This document shows, piece by piece, positions 1 through 8,144 of a stretch of 64,000 nucleotides of DNA. The notes beneath the pieces are model-generated. The model ran no database searches and was not told where the DNA came from. It saw only the letters and a program-made list of their open reading frames with translations. The stretch is from Acidimicrobiaceae bacterium (GTDB taxonomy: Bacteria; Actinomycetota; Acidimicrobiia; Acidimicrobiales; JAUTXP01), in contig JAUTXP010000043.1 in the NCBI GenBank assembly GCA_030837965.1, positions 1 through 64,000 of the forward strand, read 5' to 3'. Position 1 is the stretch's first letter; each line of letters begins with the position of its first letter. Made by a program: the position numbers and the translations under genes.

Positions 1-340
1 CGAAGGTGGCGCGTTAGTACTTCTCGGCTAAGCGCGCCCACCAGTCGATGACGAGCTGGTCGCCGAGGTCGTCTACGCCGTAGAGGCCGACCCGCCACGG
101 CCGGTCGTCGTCGATGCGACCGAACACGACGAGGTCGCGCTGGAGCGTCTCGATGGTGCCCTCGAGCACCGAGTCGATCCCCTCCTGGATGTAGGGATCC
201 GTGTACTCCGCGAACACGACGCCGGCCTTCGTGCGGGGTGTCTCGACGAGCCGCGTGATCTTGGCCTCGACGGCGGCACGGGCTCGCTCGAGCGCGGCTC
301 GCTCACCGGCGAGGTCAGGCGGCGGCGCCGTCGACGTCAC
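1..340 (-). pseudogene. HelD-like helicase N-terminal fragment with a nonsense codon, partial at window edge
   Basis: Read from a GTG at 338-340, this frame resembles the N-terminus of HelD, the UvrD-like helicase that recycles RNA polymerase: helical start, then FGRIDDD and VIDW. The second helD in this window (15509-17632) has VVDWRAPVAEPFYRAT at the same place. Here the frame reads DWWARLAEKY, then TAA (14-16), then RATF in the same frame to the window edge. So a Tyr codon appears to have become a stop, and several neighbouring codons are also changed, including a TTA that is rare in this GC-rich DNA. I infer a decaying gene; a genuinely short protein of about 108 aa is possible. It is divergent from the glucosidase at 383. 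Confidence 0.55.
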
Positions 341-382
341 GCCGTCGAACCTACGGCGCCGACTCGGTAGGTTGCCGCGCCT

Positions 383-1583
383 ATGCCTGCTTCCCGCTCC
401 GACGGCCGCTCGGGCCGCGCCTTCCCCGACGGGTTCTCCTGGAGCACCGCCACCGCCGCGCACCAGATCGAGGGCGGCAACTGGAACAACGACTGGTGGG
501 CGTGGGAGCACAACCCGCAGTCGCCTTGCGTGGAGCCGAGCGGCGACGCCTGCGACCACTACCACCGCTACGCGGACGACGTCGCGCTGCTGGCCCGACT
601 CGGCTTCAACACCTATCGCTTCTCGCTGGAGTGGAGCCGCATCGAGCCCGAGCAGGGCGAGTGGTTGCAGGCCGGCCTCGACCACTACCGCCGCGTCTGC
701 GACGCATGCCTGGCCTCGGGCATCACGCCCATGGTCACGTTCCATCACTTCACCACGCCCCGGTGGGCCGCCCATCTGGGGGGGCTGGGAGGAGCCGGAC
801 ACCGCGGGCCGCTTCGCCGAGTTCTGCGGCCGGGCGGGGGCGGGCCTCATCGAGGCGGGCCTGCGGTGGGCCTGCACCATCAACGAGCCCAACATGGTCG
901 CCCTGCACGGCTATCGAACGGGCGCCTTCCCGCCCGGCAGGCGCGACCCCGCGTTGCGACGGGCCGTGAACGACGTCCTGGCCGACGCCCATCGCCAAGC
1001 GGTGGCGGCGCTGCGAGCCGTTGCGTCGGGCCCGGACCTCAACGTCGGCCTGACGTTGGCCATGCAGGAGGCGGTGGCGGTGGAAGGCGGACAGTCCAAG
1101 GCCGAGGCCATCTTGCGAGACACCGAGGACGTCTTCTTGGACGCGGCGAGGGGCGACGACTTCCTCGGCGTGCAGACGTACACGCGCGTGCGAATCGGCC
1201 CCGACGGGATCTTGGGCCCGGAGGATGGCGTGGAGACGACGATGATGGGTTACGAGTTCAGGCCCAGCGCCTTGGAGGCCACTCTTCGACGGGCCTGGTC
1301 GTATCTGGGCGGCCAGGTGCCGCTGGTGGTGACGGAGAACGGAATCGCCACGGAGGACGACACCCGGCGAATCGCCTTCGTGGACGAGGCATTGGCGGGC
1401 GTGTCGCGCTGTCTGGCCGACGGCATCGACGTGCGCGGCTATGTGTACTGGTCGGCCCTCGACAACTTCGAGTGGGCGTACGGCTACCGGCCCACGTTCG
1501 GCTTGATCGCGGTGGACCGCACCACCTTCGCCCGCACCCCGAAGCCCTCGGCCGAGTGGCTGGGCCGCCGGGCCCAGGAGTAA
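383..1583 (+). CDS. GH1 family beta-glucosidase, interrupted by a +1 frameshift in a G run
   Basis: Glycoside hydrolase family 1 enzyme of about 400 aa, expected to cleave terminal beta-glucosides with retention. The N-terminal half (FPDGFSWSTATAAHQIEGG, then YRFSLEWSRIEP) is in the frame of the ATG at 383. From about 785 the protein continues in the next frame with the acid/base motif TINEPN and the nucleophile motif VTENG, ending at 1583. The switch lies at a run of seven G at 778-784. Removing one G restores AAHLGGWEEPDTAGRF. No residues are lost, so this is either a sequencing indel or a recent mutation. No signal peptide is visible. A short hairpin follows the stop. Confidence 0.85.
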
Positions 1584-1603
1584 AGGGCGGGCGGGCCGCC
1601 CTT
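1583..1603 (+). terminator. short hairpin after the GH1 gene
   Basis: AAGGGCGG (1583-1590) pairs with CCGCCCTT (1596-1603) around a 5-nt loop, starting inside the glucosidase stop codon. No clear U tract follows, so its role as a terminator is only suggested by position. Confidence 0.35.
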
Positions 1604-1618
1604 CTAGAATCCCGGTTG

Positions 1619-2116
1619 ATGCCCCGGCCGATCTCCACGTTGCTCGAACGCGCTCGATCGCCCGTAGGCCGCAGGGCCGTGCGCTACACGCTGGTGTCCG
1701 TGGTGTCCGTGGCCGTGTCGCAGGCCGCCTTCATCGGCGTGTTCGGGCTGCTGCGCTGGACCGCTCGGTCGTCGGCCATCTTCGCCACCACCGTGGGCAC
1801 CATCCCTTCGTACTACCTCAACCGCAACTGGGCCTGGGGCAAGTCGGGCCGGTCCCATCTGTGGCGTGAGCTGGTGCCGTTCTGGGTCATCGCCTTCATC
1901 GGACTGGCCTTTTCGACGTGGTCGTCGGACACGGCCGAGACCTACGTGGAGCACCACCCGATGAGCCACTTGGCCAAGACGGGCTTGGTGACGGGCGCGT
2001 TCTTCGGGGCCTTCGCCGTGCTGTGGGTGGGCAAGTTCATCATCTTCAACAAACTGTTGTTCGTGGTGAAGGACGAGGATCTGCGCGACGCGTTGGCCAA
2101 CGAGGTGGTGGGATGA
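1619..2116 (+). CDS. GtrA-like membrane protein
   Basis: A 165-aa integral membrane protein of the GtrA/DPMS family (PF04138), proposed to help translocate polyprenyl-linked sugars. It has four hydrophobic stretches and the family hallmark region between helices 2 and 3 (TTVGTIPSYYLNRNWAWGK), then a loop and two more membrane segments ending in FGAFAVLWVGKFIIFNKLLF. It begins at the ATG just after the hairpin that follows the glucosidase. Its stop overlaps the cobT start (ATGA), so the two are translationally coupled, though no shared function is obvious. The substrate cannot be inferred. Confidence 0.85.
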   Translation: MPRPISTLLERARSPVGRRAVRYTLVSVVSVAVSQAAFIGVFGLLRWTARSSAIFATTVGTIPSYYLNRNWAWGKSGRSHLWRELVPFWVIAFIGLAFSTWSSDTAETYVEHHPMSHLAKTGLVTGAFFGAFAVLWVGKFIIFNKLLFVVKDEDLRDALANEVVG

Positions 2117-3180
2117 CGTCTTTCTTCGAGGAGTGTGCGGCCGCGGCTGTGCCCGTGGACGAGCGTGCGGCCCGGGCTGCGGCCGAGTTGCATCTGCGGC
2201 TGACCAAGCCGCCTGGCGCGCTGGGCAGGCTGGAGACGGCGGGCGTGCAGTTGGCCGCCATCGCGGGCCAGTCGCCCCCGCCCGTTCCCGAGCCCGCGGC
2301 GGTGGCCGTGTTCGCGGGCGACCACGGCGTGCTGGTCGAAGGCGTGTCGCCGTGGCCCGCCGAGGTCACGGCCCAGATGCTGGCCAACTTCGCCGCGGGC
2401 GGGGCGGCCATCAACGTGCTGGCCCGCCATGCCGGCGCGCGGGTCGTTGTCGTGGACGTGGGGGTGGCCACGCCGTATGAGCCGCACCCCGGGATCGTCG
2501 ACGCCAACGTGCGCAAGGGCACCGGCAACATGGCGCGTGAGCCTGCCCTGACGGGCGACGAGGCGCGGGCCGCGCTGGACGTGGGCGCGTCGACGGCGGC
2601 CAGGCTGGTGGACGAGGGTGCTCGGGCTCTGATCACGGGGGAGATGGGGATCGGCAACACCACGCCCTCTGCGGCCCTCATCGCGGCCTTCACCGGCTCC
2701 CCCCCAGCCGACGTCACCGGCCGGGGAACGGGCATCGACGACCAGACCTTGGCCCACAAGGTGGCGGTCATCGAGCGGGCCCTGGCCCGGCATGCGGCGA
2801 CTCCTACAGCCGACGATCCCATCGACACGCTGGCCTCGTTGGGCGGACTGGAGCTGGCCGCGTTGGCCGGGTTCATCGTGGGCGGCGCGTCGAGACGCGT
2901 GCCCGTGATCATCGACGGCGTGATCGCCTGCGCCGCCCTCCTCGTGGCCCACGCCCTCGTCCCCGAGGCGTTGGGCTACTGCGTGGCCGGCCACCGCAGC
3001 ACCGAGCCCGGAGCGGCCGCGGCCTTGGCCCACGTCGGTCTCGTCCCCCTGCTCGACCTCGACCTGCGGTTGGGCGAGGGGAGCGGCGCCTGCCTGGCCC
3101 TGCCCGTGCTCCAGGCCGCGGCCAAGATCCTCAGGGAGATGGCGACCTTCGACGCCGCGGGCGTGACCGCCAAGCACTGA
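2113..3180 (+). CDS. cobT: nicotinate-nucleotide--dimethylbenzimidazole phosphoribosyltransferase
   Basis: CobT makes alpha-ribazole phosphate from nicotinate mononucleotide and dimethylbenzimidazole for the lower ligand of cobalamin. The 355-aa length is normal. Diagnostic segments are FAGDHGV near residue 75, GEMGIGNTT near 178, the GHRSTEPG segment, and the C-terminal GEGSGACLALPVLQAA region, whose Glu corresponds to the catalytic base of the family. No other cobalamin genes are adjacent. The last 50 nt overlap the 3' end of the convergent lnt gene, so the two transcripts can pair there. Confidence 0.95.
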   Translation: MTSFFEECAAAAVPVDERAARAAAELHLRLTKPPGALGRLETAGVQLAAIAGQSPPPVPEPAAVAVFAGDHGVLVEGVSPWPAEVTAQMLANFAAGGAAINVLARHAGARVVVVDVGVATPYEPHPGIVDANVRKGTGNMAREPALTGDEARAALDVGASTAARLVDEGARALITGEMGIGNTTPSAALIAAFTGSPPADVTGRGTGIDDQTLAHKVAVIERALARHAATPTADDPIDTLASLGGLELAALAGFIVGGASRRVPVIIDGVIACAALLVAHALVPEALGYCVAGHRSTEPGAAAALAHVGLVPLLDLDLRLGEGSGACLALPVLQAAAKILREMATFDAAGVTAKH

Positions 3181-4618
3181 GGAGGCCCAGCGCGGCCAAC
3201 AGCAGAACGGGCCAGTCGCCGGTCCGGCTGTAGAGGGTGCGTCCGGTGCGCTCGTGCAGCACACCCCGCACGACCTGCCTGCGACCCAACGTGGTGCGGG
3301 CGTCGACCCGGCCCCGGTGGTCGATGAGCGCGCCGTAGCCGGTGGGCGCGGCCTGGGCCACGTCCCTACCAGTCTCGATGGCGCGCAGCCGGGCTGCGGC
3401 CACCTCGGTGGTGGGGACCTGGCTGGTCTTGAACGACGCCGCGTTGGTGGGGACGAGCAGGACCCGTCCCCCCGCGTTGGCCGCGGCCCTGGCCCGGTCG
3501 GCGAAATAGACCTCGTAGGAGATGACCACCCCCAGCCTGCCCAGCACCACGCCCGGGCCGCGGCCGGGCACCGCGTCGCGGGGTATGACGCTGAGGTCGG
3601 CGACCTTCTCGATCAGCGAGCGGCCCGGGACGTACTCGCCGAACGGCACCCGGTGGACCTTGTCGTATCGGTCCACGATCTGTCCGTCGGACGACCACAC
3701 CACCGCCGCGTTGCGAAAGCGCTTCGGGCCTGCGTCCTCCACCACACCGGCCACGATGGGCGCGCCGGTGCGAAGGGCCAAGGCGGTGAGGGTCTTGGCC
3801 TCGGCCGCCTCGGCGATGGGCAAGTCGGTGTCGATCACGTCCTCCGGCCACAGCACGAGATCGACGGGCCGACGAATGGACAGGCTGGCTTGCACATGGG
3901 CGTCGAACACGCCTTGAGGATCGGAGTCAACCGCTCGAAAGCCGCGTCGCCCGCCGCCTTGCACCACGGCCATGCGCACGACGCGGGCCGAGTCGCCGCC
4001 GTCGGGCGCGACGAAGCCCGCGACCGTGCCCGCCACCGCGATGCCGAGCAGGATGGCGGCCGACAACCAACGACGACGGACGGCGGCGCCCAGACCGCAT
4101 CCGGCCGCGGCGGCCAGGCCCAGCACCAGCAGGGCGCCGCCGACCCTGGCCGCCTGCCCCATCGGGCCGCCCACCTGCCCGAGGGCCACGCCTGCCATCG
4201 GGAGACCGCCGAAAGGCACGTGGCCCCGGACGGACTCGGCCAGCACCAGCGCGGCGGGGGTGGCAAGAAGCGAGCGCCGAGACGACACGGCCCAAGCCGC
4301 CCCCACCATGGCCGACGTCTCCAAGGCCATGACCAACACGGAGCCGATGGCGTTGAACTCCTTCATCCACCACAGCCCCACCACGAACTGGCCCGCGCCA
4401 AAGGCCGCGCCCGCCAGCAGCCGGCGGCGGGGGCCGAGTCCTTCGAGGGTCAGCGCCAACAGGCCGAGCCCGATCCACGCCAGCGGCCACCAGCCCCACG
4501 GAGGCAGGGAGAAGGCCACCAACAGGCCCGCGGCCAGCGCGGGCGCGGCGATGGAGAGGCGAGGGTGTGTGTCGATGGCGGCCCAGGCTACGGTCGCCCG
4601 CATGGACGCCGCCGACAT
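3131..4618 (-). CDS. lnt: apolipoprotein N-acyltransferase (Lnt-like), active-site Cys replaced by Ser
   Basis: Membrane enzyme of about 495 aa. It has hydrophobic helices over the first ~200 residues, a nitrilase-fold domain (about 215-450) and a last C-terminal helix. Lnt acylates the N-terminal Cys of lipoproteins. The triad Glu (LVLWPEDV) and Lys (RYDKVHRVPFGEY) are present. The position of the acyl-accepting Cys, normally I-C-Y/F-E, reads VISYEVYF: residue 367 is Ser, encoded TCC at 3518-3520. It could have altered chemistry, or belong to a Lnt-like subgroup with another role. Two in-frame ATGs (4616-4618 and 4601-4603) both fall within or beside the start of the divergent gene at 4602. 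A later start is possible. Confidence 0.85.
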   Translation of the reverse strand: MSAASMRATVAWAAIDTHPRLSIAAPALAAGLLVAFSLPPWGWWPLAWIGLGLLALTLEGLGPRRRLLAGAAFGAGQFVVGLWWMKEFNAIGSVLVMALETSAMVGAAWAVSSRRSLLATPAALVLAESVRGHVPFGGLPMAGVALGQVGGPMGQAARVGGALLVLGLAAAAGCGLGAAVRRRWLSAAILLGIAVAGTVAGFVAPDGGDSARVVRMAVVQGGGRRGFRAVDSDPQGVFDAHVQASLSIRRPVDLVLWPEDVIDTDLPIAEAAEAKTLTALALRTGAPIVAGVVEDAGPKRFRNAAVVWSSDGQIVDRYDKVHRVPFGEYVPGRSLIEKVADLSVIPRDAVPGRGPGVVLGRLGVVISYEVYFADRARAAANAGGRVLLVPTNAASFKTSQVPTTEVAAARLRAIETGRDVAQAAPTGYGALIDHRGRVDARTTLGRRQVVRGVLHERTGRTLYSRTGDWPVLLLAALGLLSAWRSRPRRRRSPSP

Positions 4619-5288
4619 CTATGCAGAGTCCCGGGCCCGCATCCTCGAGTTGGCGGCCGAGGCACCCGCAGAGCACTTCGATCGGCCCGTGCCCGCCACC
4701 CCGGCGTGGTCGGGCCGGGACTTGCTGGCTCATCTGGCCGGCGTGCCCACCGACGTGTTGGAGGGCCGCCTCGAAGGGGCAGGCGGCAACGAGTGGACGG
4801 CCGCCCAGGTCGAGTTGCGCAAGGGTCGGTCGGTGGACGAGTTGGCCGAGGAGTGGCGGGCCACTGCCAACCAGTTCGACGCCATGGCCAAAGCCGCGCC
4901 GGAGGGTTTGGTGGGCGCGCTGGCGTCCGACGTGTTGCAGCACGAGCTCGACCTGCGCGGCGCCTTGGAGCGGCCGGCAGGCGAGTCGGCGTTGAGCGGG
5001 CTCGACTTCGGCCTCAACTTCATGGCCGGCTACCTGGACACAAGGGTCGGCAAGGCGGGCCTGCCCGCGTTGCACGTGGAGGCCGGGAACCAGGAGTGGA
5101 CGTTGGGTCCGGGCGAGGCCGCGGCCCGCCTGACCACCACGCCCATCGAGTTCTTCCGCGTCCTGGCTGGCCGGCGCAGCGAGGCCCAGGTGCGGGCCCT
5201 CGACTGGCAAGGCGACCCCGGCCCCTATCTCGGCGTGCTGTCCGCCTTCGGCCCCCTCGCCCCCGCCGACGTCACCGAGTCCCTCTGA
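4602..5288 (+). CDS. maleylpyruvate isomerase / DinB-like fold protein
   Basis: A 228-aa soluble protein of the actinobacterial TIGR03083-like maleylpyruvate isomerase family (DinB-like four-helix bundle). The N-terminal stretch TPAWSGRDLLAHLAGV is typical of the mycothiol-dependent isomerase N-terminal domain, and HELDLRGAL supplies a possible metal-ligand His. Members include mycothiol-dependent enzymes and many proteins of unknown function, so the exact reaction is not assigned. The start lies within the first codons of divergent lnt. The stop overlaps the first base of a perfect palindrome shared with the convergent polymerase gene. Confidence 0.7.
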   Translation: MDAADIYAESRARILELAAEAPAEHFDRPVPATPAWSGRDLLAHLAGVPTDVLEGRLEGAGGNEWTAAQVELRKGRSVDELAEEWRATANQFDAMAKAAPEGLVGALASDVLQHELDLRGALERPAGESALSGLDFGLNFMAGYLDTRVGKAGLPALHVEAGNQEWTLGPGEAAARLTTTPIEFFRVLAGRRSEAQVRALDWQGDPGPYLGVLSAFGPLAPADVTESL

Positions 5289-5322
5289 ACTTTTCCACAG
5301 CACCTGCTGCTGTGGAAAAGTT
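5288..5322. repeat. palindrome family 1, copy between convergent genes
   Basis: Perfect 15-bp arms AACTTTTCCACAGCA and TGCTGTGGAAAAGTT around the loop CCTGC. It starts on the last base of the upstream stop codon and ends 7 nt before the convergent ligD-polymerase stop. The U-rich part is 5' and the A-rich part 3' of the stem, the reverse of an intrinsic terminator, though the location suggests a transcript-end function on both strands. Confidence 0.9.
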
Positions 5323-5328
5323 GGGATG

Positions 5329-6237
5329 TCAGGTGGTGAGGGTGGGGAGTTCTTGTTGGAGGGTGGCGACCGGCGCGAAAAGGTCGCCGCGTTGCTCGAA
5401 GCGGGCGACCACGTCGTCGGCCTCGAAGCGCACCAGATCCGGGTCGCCCCGCTCGGCCACGTCGGACACCTCGTCCCACGTGATCGGCGTCGACACCGTC
5501 GGCCGCTCCCTGGCCCGGAGCGAGTAGACCGAGACCGTCGTCTTGTACTCGTCGTTCTGCGACCAGTCGATCAGGACCTTGCCCGGCCGCAGGGCCTTGG
5601 CCATCTGGTGCACGACCTCGTCCGGGAACTGCTTTTCGAACAACTGGGCCACAGCCAGGGCGAAGTCCTTGGTCCCGCCCTCATAGGTCGTGGGCGTGTT
5701 GATGGGCACGTAGATCTGGAGCCCCTTCGAGCCGGACGTCTTGGGGAACGACTCGAGCCCCATGTGCTCGAACAGTTCTCGCAGCCGCAGTCCGATGCGG
5801 GCGCAGTCGACCATGTCGGCGGGCGCGCCAGGGTCGAGGTCGAAGGCGACGACGGTGGGCGACGGCATGTCGTCGCACTTCGACAGCGACGGGTGGAGCT
5901 CAAGCGACGCGGTGTTGGCCACCCACACCAGCGCGGCCAGGTCGTCGACCACGCAGTAGTTGACGATGCCCTTGTTGCTGTCGCTCCAGATCTCGGCCGT
6001 GCGCATCCAGTCGGGCCGGTACGACGGGCAGCGCTTCTCGTAGAAGAAGTGGCCCTCGACACCGTTCGGATACCGCTTCAACGTCAGCGGCCTGCCCGCC
6101 AAGTGAGTGAGCAGCGCAGGCGCGATGCGTTGGTAGTAGGCGATCACCTGGCCCTTGGTGAAGCCCGCCTTCGGGTACAGCACCTTGTCGAGGTTGGAGA
6201 GGCTGAGTTGTCGCCCCTCCACGTCGACGATGGTCAA
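5329..6237 (-). CDS. ligD: NHEJ DNA polymerase LigD, polymerase/primase domain protein
   Basis: Stand-alone LigD polymerase domain (archaeo-eukaryotic primase fold, 302 aa). It fills gaps and adds nucleotides at double-strand breaks held by Ku. It opens with LSLSNLDKVLYPKAGFTKG. The catalytic acidic residues lie in VVAFDLDPG, and SGSKGLQIYVP and VLIDWSQN are further family motifs. The likely start is a TTG at 6235-6237 overlapping the Ku stop codon; a GTG at about 6222 is an alternative. It is the third gene after the ligase and Ku genes. No phosphoesterase domain is fused. Confidence 0.92.
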   Translation of the reverse strand: MTIVDVEGRQLSLSNLDKVLYPKAGFTKGQVIAYYQRIAPALLTHLAGRPLTLKRYPNGVEGHFFYEKRCPSYRPDWMRTAEIWSDSNKGIVNYCVVDDLAALVWVANTASLELHPSLSKCDDMPSPTVVAFDLDPGAPADMVDCARIGLRLRELFEHMGLESFPKTSGSKGLQIYVPINTPTTYEGGTKDFALAVAQLFEKQFPDEVVHQMAKALRPGKVLIDWSQNDEYKTTVSVYSLRARERPTVSTPITWDEVSDVAERGDPDLVRFEADDVVARFEQRGDLFAPVATLQQELPTLTT

Positions 6238-7133
6238 GAGGCCTTCTTCTTGGCTGCCTTCTTGGTCGACTTGGCCGCCTTGGCCGACTTCTTGGCGCCG
6301 GTCGCGGGCCCGCCACTGTCGTCGGCCTCGTCGTCCTCGTCGTCGTCGGCCGCGTCGCCTCGAGCCGCTTTGAGCGACGCCTCCAGGGCGGCCATCAGGT
6401 CCACCACCGGCGCGGGCTTGGCCGCCTCCGGCTGGGCCACGATCTCCTTGCCCTGGGCCTTCTGCTCGATGAGGTCGAGCACCCGCTCGCGATACGTGTC
6501 CTTGTACTGCGTCGGGTCCCACTCGGTGGCCAGCGAGTCGATCAACTGCTTGGCCATGCGCAGCTCGCGGTCGGATGCGCCGTGCTTGGAACCAGGCAGG
6601 TCGTCCAACTCCTCCTGGTCCACCACCTCGTCGGCGAAGTTCAGCATGGTCATCACCAGCGCGTCCCCGACAGGGCGCACGGCCACGAGGTACTGCTTGG
6701 TCCGCATCACCACTCGGGCCACGCCCACCTTGCCCGCGTCCCGCATGGCTTCGAGCAAGAGGCGATACGCCTTCTCGCCCCTGTTGTCGGGGATCATGTA
6801 GTAGTTCGTGTCGAAGTAGAGCGGGTCGATCTGTTCGAGGTCCACGAAGTCCTCGATGTCGATGGTGCGGGTGGCCTCGGGGTCCAGGGACTCGAGCTCC
6901 TCCGGCTCGACCAGCACGTACTGCCCGGAGCTGATCTCGTACCCCTTGACGATCTCGTCGTAGGGCACCTCCTCCTCCTCCTTCGGGCACCACCGCTTCT
7001 GCTGGATGCGCACGCCGTCCTTGGCATGAAGCTGATGGAAGCGCACGTCCTTCTTGCGCACGGCGGTGAACACCTTGACGGGCACGTTCACCAACCCGAA
7101 CGAGATGGCGCCACTCCAGATCGATCTGGCCAT
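6234..7133 (-). CDS. ku: NHEJ DNA end-binding protein Ku
   Basis: A 299-aa bacterial Ku homodimer subunit that threads onto broken DNA ends and recruits LigD. It starts MARSIWSGAISFGLVNVPVKV, the standard Ku opening, and has the beta-barrel core to about residue 250. The tail is bipartite: acidic (ADDDEDDEADD) then lysine/alanine-rich (KKSAKAAKSTKKAAKKKA), like the extended tails of actinobacterial Ku proteins that contact DNA. It starts 5 nt after the ligase stop and overlaps the polymerase start, so the three NHEJ genes form one transcription unit. Confidence 0.96.
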   Translation of the reverse strand: MARSIWSGAISFGLVNVPVKVFTAVRKKDVRFHQLHAKDGVRIQQKRWCPKEEEEVPYDEIVKGYEISSGQYVLVEPEELESLDPEATRTIDIEDFVDLEQIDPLYFDTNYYMIPDNRGEKAYRLLLEAMRDAGKVGVARVVMRTKQYLVAVRPVGDALVMTMLNFADEVVDQEELDDLPGSKHGASDRELRMAKQLIDSLATEWDPTQYKDTYRERVLDLIEQKAQGKEIVAQPEAAKPAPVVDLMAALEASLKAARGDAADDDEDDEADDSGGPATGAKKSAKAAKSTKKAAKKKAS

Positions 7134-7138
7134 GACGC

Positions 7139-8125
7139 TTATTGTCTCCCCGAAAGGGGTTCTCTCACCACCTCGCGTGGCGACTTGTCCGCGCGCAGGC
7201 CCTTGTAGGACGGGTGGCGCAGGGTCCCGTTGCCCGTCCACTCGGTGAACTCCACGTCCGCCACCAGCTCCGGCTGGACGTAACGGGCCTGCTTCCACGG
7301 CACCTTGTCGGCGAACGGACTCGTGTCCCGGGCCAAGGGTGCGAGGCGCTCGGCCATCTCCTGCAAGGTCTTGTCGTTGAAGCCGGTGCCGACCTTGCCT
7401 GCGAAGCGAAGGTCGTCGCCTTCGTAGTAGCCGATCAACAGCGCGCCCAGCCTGCCTGTGCGGTTGCCCTCGCCCGGCAGCCATCCGCCTATGACCATCT
7501 CCTGGCGGTTGACGTTCTTGATCTTGAGCCAGCAGCGCGACCGCCGACCGGGCTCGTACACCGAGTCCATGCGCTTGGCCATCACGCCCTCCAGGCCCCG
7601 TTCGCGCGACGCGGCGACCAGGCCCGCCCCCTCGCCCGGCCACGCGGTCGAGATGCGAAAAGCCGGGTCGTCGAGCGCCAGCCCGTCGAGGGCGGCTCGG
7701 CGCTCGGTCCACGGCAGGCCCATCAGCGACTCGCCGTCCAGCCACAGCAGGTCGAACAGCATCAGCACGACCGGCGTGTCGACCATGCGCTGACGCACGT
7801 CGGCCTGGTTGGCCAGGTGCATGCGCGATTGCAGCAGGCCGAAGCTGGGTCTGCCGTCTGCGTCGAAGGCGACGACCTCGCCGTCGAGGATGGCGTTTCG
7901 ACGAGCGAGCGCGGGGGTGGTCGCCAGGCCGGCCAGCTCGGGGTAGCGGGGTGTGATGTCGAGCAGGTTGCGCGACTCCATGCGCAACTCGCCGTCGGCC
8001 ACGTAGCAAAGGGCGCGCACGCCGTCCCACTTGATCTCGAAGGCCCAGTCGGCCTCGCGCCCGGGCAGCGAGCCGGTGGTGGCCAGCATGGGCTGGACCT
8101 GGGGCGGCTGACTCACCTGTTCCAC
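7139..8125 (-). CDS. ligD: ATP-dependent DNA ligase, LigD ligase domain protein
   Basis: A 328-aa ATP-dependent ligase with nucleotidyltransferase and OB domains, as in the ligase part of LigD. The adenylation motif is FEIKWDGVRAL (Lys near residue 33). Motif III is around MLFDLLWLDGE, motif IV is LEGVMAKR and motif V CWLKIKN; the OB part contains GKVGTGF. The start is GTG at 8123-8125, inside palindrome family 1 and immediately upstream of the hemY stop on this strand. With Ku and the separate polymerase it completes a split NHEJ set lacking the LigD 3'-phosphoesterase. Confidence 0.94.
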   Translation of the reverse strand: MEQVSQPPQVQPMLATTGSLPGREADWAFEIKWDGVRALCYVADGELRMESRNLLDITPRYPELAGLATTPALARRNAILDGEVVAFDADGRPSFGLLQSRMHLANQADVRQRMVDTPVVLMLFDLLWLDGESLMGLPWTERRAALDGLALDDPAFRISTAWPGEGAGLVAASRERGLEGVMAKRMDSVYEPGRRSRCWLKIKNVNRQEMVIGGWLPGEGNRTGRLGALLIGYYEGDDLRFAGKVGTGFNDKTLQEMAERLAPLARDTSPFADKVPWKQARYVQPELVADVEFTEWTGNGTLRHPSYKGLRADKSPREVVREPLSGRQ

Positions 8126-8144
8126 ATCACCTGCTGGTGTGGAA
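8120..8144. repeat. palindrome family 1, degenerate copy
   Basis: TTCCACATCA and TGGTGTGGAA flank the family loop CCTGC with one mismatched pair, a shorter version of the perfect copies. It covers the hemY stop codon and the ligase GTG start, so it codes at both gene edges and lies at the junction of the heme and NHEJ groups. Confidence 0.7.

Noticed and set aside
1942-3264. 440-aa minus-strand frame over cobT
   Set aside because: cobT has complete family motifs on the plus strand; the antisense frame shows none.
5288-5322. Canonical Rho-independent terminator
   Set aside because: The stem ends in AAAAG rather than being followed by U residues; polarity is reversed on both strands.
3254-5527. 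757-aa plus-strand frame across lnt and the next gene
   Set aside because: No recognisable domains; it runs antisense to the nitrilase domain of lnt and then out of frame through the MDMPI-like gene.
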